Source: Psychrobacter phenylpyruvicus DSM 7000 = NBRC 102152 (GTDB taxonomy: Bacteria; Pseudomonadota; Gammaproteobacteria; Pseudomonadales; Moraxellaceae). Taken from it: a stretch of 33,629 bases of DNA. The notes under the pieces were generated by a model. That model saw only the letters and a program-made list of their open reading frames with translations, was not told where the DNA came from and ran no database searches. Every line of letters starts with the position of its first letter. The stretch's first letter is position 1. Shown here one piece after another: positions 32,417-33,629 of this stretch. The stretch spans positions 1-33,629 of the forward strand of contig NZ_JMKP01000028.1 in NCBI RefSeq assembly GCF_000685805.1, given 5' to 3'. A program made the position numbers and the translations under genes.

Positions 32417-33247
32417 TTAATAGTTAAGCTCAAGTGAAGTAGCTGTAATAAGAGGATTTAGTACCTGCTGCAGTCCATATTCCTCAATACTACCGGTAAT
32501 AAAGTCCGCGCGCTGTTGTAAGGCTGGCTGGCCATCTCCCATAGCAATGGCGTAGCCTACTGCATCAAACATCTCTAAATCATTAAACCCATCGCCAATG
32601 GCCATCGCCTCACTAATGTCTATGCCAAAGTGTTGACAAACATCACGCACGCCTCGCTCTTTGGAAGCATCGATAGGCAAGATATCACCGCCAATTTGGT
32701 GCCAATGAACCAGCTTCAATCCAAACTTTGCAAAGTCCACTTCCTGCATTCTTTGATTATCGTCTTTAAAAAATACTGAGCATTGATATACCGGGTTGGT
32801 TTTGTAGTAATTTGGATCGATAATTGAACTTGGGTTGGCGGCAATAAAGGCTCGTATTTGTTCATTATCATTGGCCCAGGCCAAATGGGTGTCTGAGTCA
32901 AATTTATGAACAAGATGATCTTGGCGACATAGCTCATCAATCTTAGAGGCTTGCTGCAGAGTTAACGGGTAATGACTGATAATGCCTTTTTTATCAAAGC
33001 TGTATTGCCCATTGGTACAGACGATAGCATCAAAAACACCGGCCTCAAATAACGCCAAGATATCCTCAGGGATTATGGATTTAGAACGGCCGGTGGCAAT
33101 GGCCAATTTAATTTCAGTTTTTGCTAACTGCTCTAAAGTGGCTTGGTTATGAGGGGCGATGATGCCATCACGGCTTAGAGTGTCATCGATATCAAAGAAA
33201 ATAATCTTTGGATTAAATAGGGGCTTATTTGCAACTATTTCAGTCAT
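32417..33247 (-). CDS. Cof-type HAD-IIB family phosphatase
   Basis: Cytoplasmic sugar-phosphate or similar phosphatase of the HAD superfamily; substrate unknown. The 276-residue product has motif I IIFFDIDDTLSRDG (about 15-28), motif II LAIATGRSK, a C2-type cap in the middle, motif III near DASKERGV and motif IV AIGDGFNDLEMFDAVG. All catalytic residues are present. An AGGAAA site precedes the ATG. The start lies about 60 bp from the terminal repeat of the right IS copy, so the IS may have displaced its original upstream region. Confidence 0.9.
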   Translation of the reverse strand: MTEIVANKPLFNPKIIFFDIDDTLSRDGIIAPHNQATLEQLAKTEIKLAIATGRSKSIIPEDILALFEAGVFDAIVCTNGQYSFDKKGIISHYPLTLQQASKIDELCRQDHLVHKFDSDTHLAWANDNEQIRAFIAANPSSIIDPNYYKTNPVYQCSVFFKDDNQRMQEVDFAKFGLKLVHWHQIGGDILPIDASKERGVRDVCQHFGIDISEAMAIGDGFNDLEMFDAVGYAIAMGDGQPALQQRADFITGSIEEYGLQQVLNPLITATSLELNY

Positions 33248-33304
33248 GGTTTTCCTAAAAGCAAAGTTTACGGATTATTTAACTCACTGTACCATAGCAT
33301 AAGT

Positions 33305-33629
33305 TACCCCACTCTCAACACTTTATTAGCAATTCAAACTGAAGAGGCGGGTTACCAAGTTTTTTATTTAAAAGAAAAAAGAAATTATGCGCCAGAATCT
33401 TACGCGTTAAACGATGAGACAAATGCCATAAATCTCTAGCACGTACTTTCTGTATATTAAAGCAGTCAGACAATTGACCAATAACAGTCTCAATATTACG
33501 TCGATAACGCATCAATCGATTAACATCAGACTTAGGTCTATTATCTGTCATATTGCGTCTTAGCGGTGTTTGCAAATCAATACCCTTTGATGCAAAGTGC
33601 TGTGTTAACTCAGGGCGGATATACCCTTT
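33305..33629 (-). mobile_element. IS982-family insertion sequence, 3' part (runs off the right edge)
   Basis: The element begins at about 33306 with a terminal repeat (ACCCCACTCTCAACACTTT) that is the exact complement of the one ending the left copy at 338. The transposase stop codon lies inside this repeat. The element continues beyond the window. Confidence 0.85.
33315..33629 (-). CDS. IS982-family transposase, C-terminal 104 residues (partial)
   Basis: The frame is open from the window edge to TGA at 33315-33317. It starts KGYIRPELTQHFASKGID and continues through TPLRRNM, RRNIETVIGQLSDCFN and a RKILAHNFFFLLN segment. The KGY..., TPLRRNM and IETVI..L...F pattern is the C-terminal DDE region of IS982 transposases; the glutamate in RRNIETVIGQL is the probable last catalytic acid. 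It is not the continuation of the left fragment: about 100 residues between the two parts are not in the window. Confidence 0.82.
   Translation of the reverse strand, partial: KGYIRPELTQHFASKGIDLQTPLRRNMTDNRPKSDVNRLMRYRRNIETVIGQLSDCFNIQKVRARDLWHLSHRLTRKILAHNFFFLLNKKLGNPPLQFELLIKC

Noticed and set aside
1..33629. composite transposon bounded by two direct IS982 copies
   Set aside because: The interior is core housekeeping sequence (glnS, carAB, prfB, lpt genes), and the window ends within the IS copies, which fits a contig boundary better.

Overview
The window looks like a chromosomal segment of a Psychrobacter-like member of the Moraxellaceae (Gammaproteobacteria). This rests on the gene content (mutL-miaA-hfq, kdsD-kdsC-lptCAB, carAB with greA nearby), on an Hfq with a very long glycine/RGF-rich tail as known in Moraxellaceae, and on moderate base composition with AT-rich intergenic regions. 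No database search was possible, so the genus is an inference.

Both window ends lie inside copies of the same IS982-family insertion sequence, in the same orientation: the 5' part of a transposase gene at the left edge (1-339) and the 3' part at the right edge (33305-33629). The two share a terminal repeat of about 19 bp. The genes between are housekeeping, so this is probably an assembly contig that breaks at repeats rather than a composite transposon.

Layout. 0.5-2.3 kb: glnS (+). 2.4-4.1 kb: an XRE helix-turn-helix domain fused to an AlaA-like aminotransferase (-), with palindromes upstream. 4.6-5.6 kb: oxidative repair (msrB, glutathione peroxidase). 5.8-11.3 kb: queD-like gene, tsaE, mutL, miaA, hfq (+). 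11.6-15.4 kb: LPS supply and transport, kdsD-kdsC-lptC-lptA-lptB (+). 15.5-17 kb: radA (+). 17-19.5 kb: thiamin salvage operon thiM-thiE-thiD (-) behind a TPP riboswitch. 19.7-21.2 kb: rlpA and greA (-). 21.5-26.1 kb: carA-carB (-), preceded by a leader that looks like an attenuator. 26.5-28.2 kb: PAP2 phosphatase and a DUF475/TerC-like membrane protein (-). 28.5-31.1 kb: gamma carbonic anhydrase, HAD-IB phosphatase and prfB with its programmed frameshift (+). 31.4-33.2 kb: PaiB-like protein, a decayed DJ-1/PfpI gene, and a Cof-type HAD phosphatase (-).

Most of the window is ordinary core genome. The parts that deserve a second look are not standard genes: (1) the carAB leader, with a 31-codon ORF running through a terminator-like hairpin, arranged like the E. 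coli pyrBI attenuator; (2) the HTH-aminotransferase fusion with ATGCAA/TTGCAT palindromes upstream; (3) a 67-bp near-perfect palindrome after prfB and nested inverted repeats after greA; (4) a recurring pattern of short tandem duplications (15-22 bp) at or just after stop codons; (5) a MutL without recognisable endonuclease motifs.
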